A DNA stretch of 64,000 bases. It comes from Lepidonotus clava. Taxonomy: Eukaryota > Annelida > Polychaeta > Phyllodocida > Polynoidae. The notes under the pieces were generated by a model that saw only the letters and a list, made by a program, of their open reading frames with translations, was not told where the DNA came from and ran no database searches. Every line of letters starts with the position of its first letter. Positions within the stretch are counted from its first letter, which is position 1. Made by a program: the position numbers and the translations under genes. The stretch lies in the NCBI GenBank assembly GCA_936440205.1, contig OW387146.1:20956458-21020457 (forward strand), written 5' to 3'. Shown here one piece after another: positions 63,541-64,000 of this stretch.

Positions 63541-64000
63541 CAAATCCACTGTTTAGTCACAGTGGGTCTAACGTGACACACACATCTGTGTTTATTAGAC
63601 CCCAGCTGTACAGTGACATAATGTTTACATAAACGTGGGTGTATCAGTATTCAAACTTTTTAATTCATAAAAAGATATTTTGGGTTCAGTGTTGTAACAC
63701 AATTTCTCTTGAGTTTACCTCCATAATCTTTGCTAATTTTCCGTATAAATAGTACTCTAAATTAAATGAATGAATTTGTCAACACTTATACATGGTTTGG
63801 ATCGGAATACATGTACTTTAAACCACATGAAATATAAATCTGACGACTGATTCTGTTTATAATAGAATATAGAATATCATTTAACGAAAAAAACAAAAAC
63901 AAAAAAAAACCGTGATCTGAATGCACTCTGATATGGACTCGGTCTATTTTAGCAATAGCTGTAACAGCTGAAGTGCAATTTAAAGATAACTGAAATTTCA

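Larger units (their letters stand above)
57516..64000. other. Intergenic, no gene recognised
   Basis: Contains purine-rich GACAGA-type simple sequence at 57560-57640 and 58170-58450, MITE-like repeats, a GT microsatellite and one perfect E-box. Open frames at 58745-59179, 60550-60855 and 62833-63204 arise from repeats. Confidence 0.6.

Overview
The window reads as nuclear DNA of a marine invertebrate, probably a mollusc or another lophotrochozoan. The basis is AT-rich introns, split genes with GT-AG junctions, tRNA-derived SINEs, and many short terminal-inverted-repeat (TIR) elements with TTAA, TA and hAT-like target sites. The species assignment is inference. No operons, CRISPR arrays, rRNA or functional tRNA genes were seen, and no retroviral or LTR element was recognised.

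Layout, left to right. (1) 1-1947: tentative last two coding exons of an unrecognised plus-strand gene. (2) 1948-8880: no gene; a TTAA-flanked MITE split by a 1.2-kb insertion, and a SINE with clean target-site duplications. (3) 11974-22018, minus: an eight-exon USF1/USF2 orthologue (bHLH-leucine zipper factor, 307 aa), probably with a long 3' UTR reaching toward 8880. (4) 22019-24907: a head-to-head intergenic region holding both promoters, a 137-bp inverted repeat and two 201-bp MITEs facing each other. (5) 24908-33839, plus: a complete 14-exon SRP receptor alpha subunit gene (635 aa). Its 3' UTR opens with a dense AGGTCA array. (6) 35491-36690: a pogo/Tigger-like element carrying ten exact-length 60-bp tandem repeats. 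(7) 36691-41978: no gene; dispersed repeats. (8) 41979-43229, minus: the C-terminal two exons of an unrecognised coiled-coil protein. (9) 43230-49566: a SINE, repeats and a GC-rich promoter-like block near 45600-46086. (10) 49567-56854, plus: a three-exon gene for a 544-aa protein. It joins the DUSP and ubiquitin-like domains of USP4/11/15-type deubiquitinases to a long coiled coil and a KCTD-type BTB/T1 domain, with no peptidase domain. (11) 57516-64000: no gene; microsatellites and MITEs.

The DUSP-UBL-coiled coil-T1 protein is the most unusual item. It unites a deubiquitinase targeting module with a domain class that in many KCTD proteins recruits cullin-3. That function is inference from domain families. 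The splice joins were derived by hand from consensus sites and reading phase. For USF and the SRP receptor the joins also reproduce conserved protein sequence across every boundary, so those models are strong.
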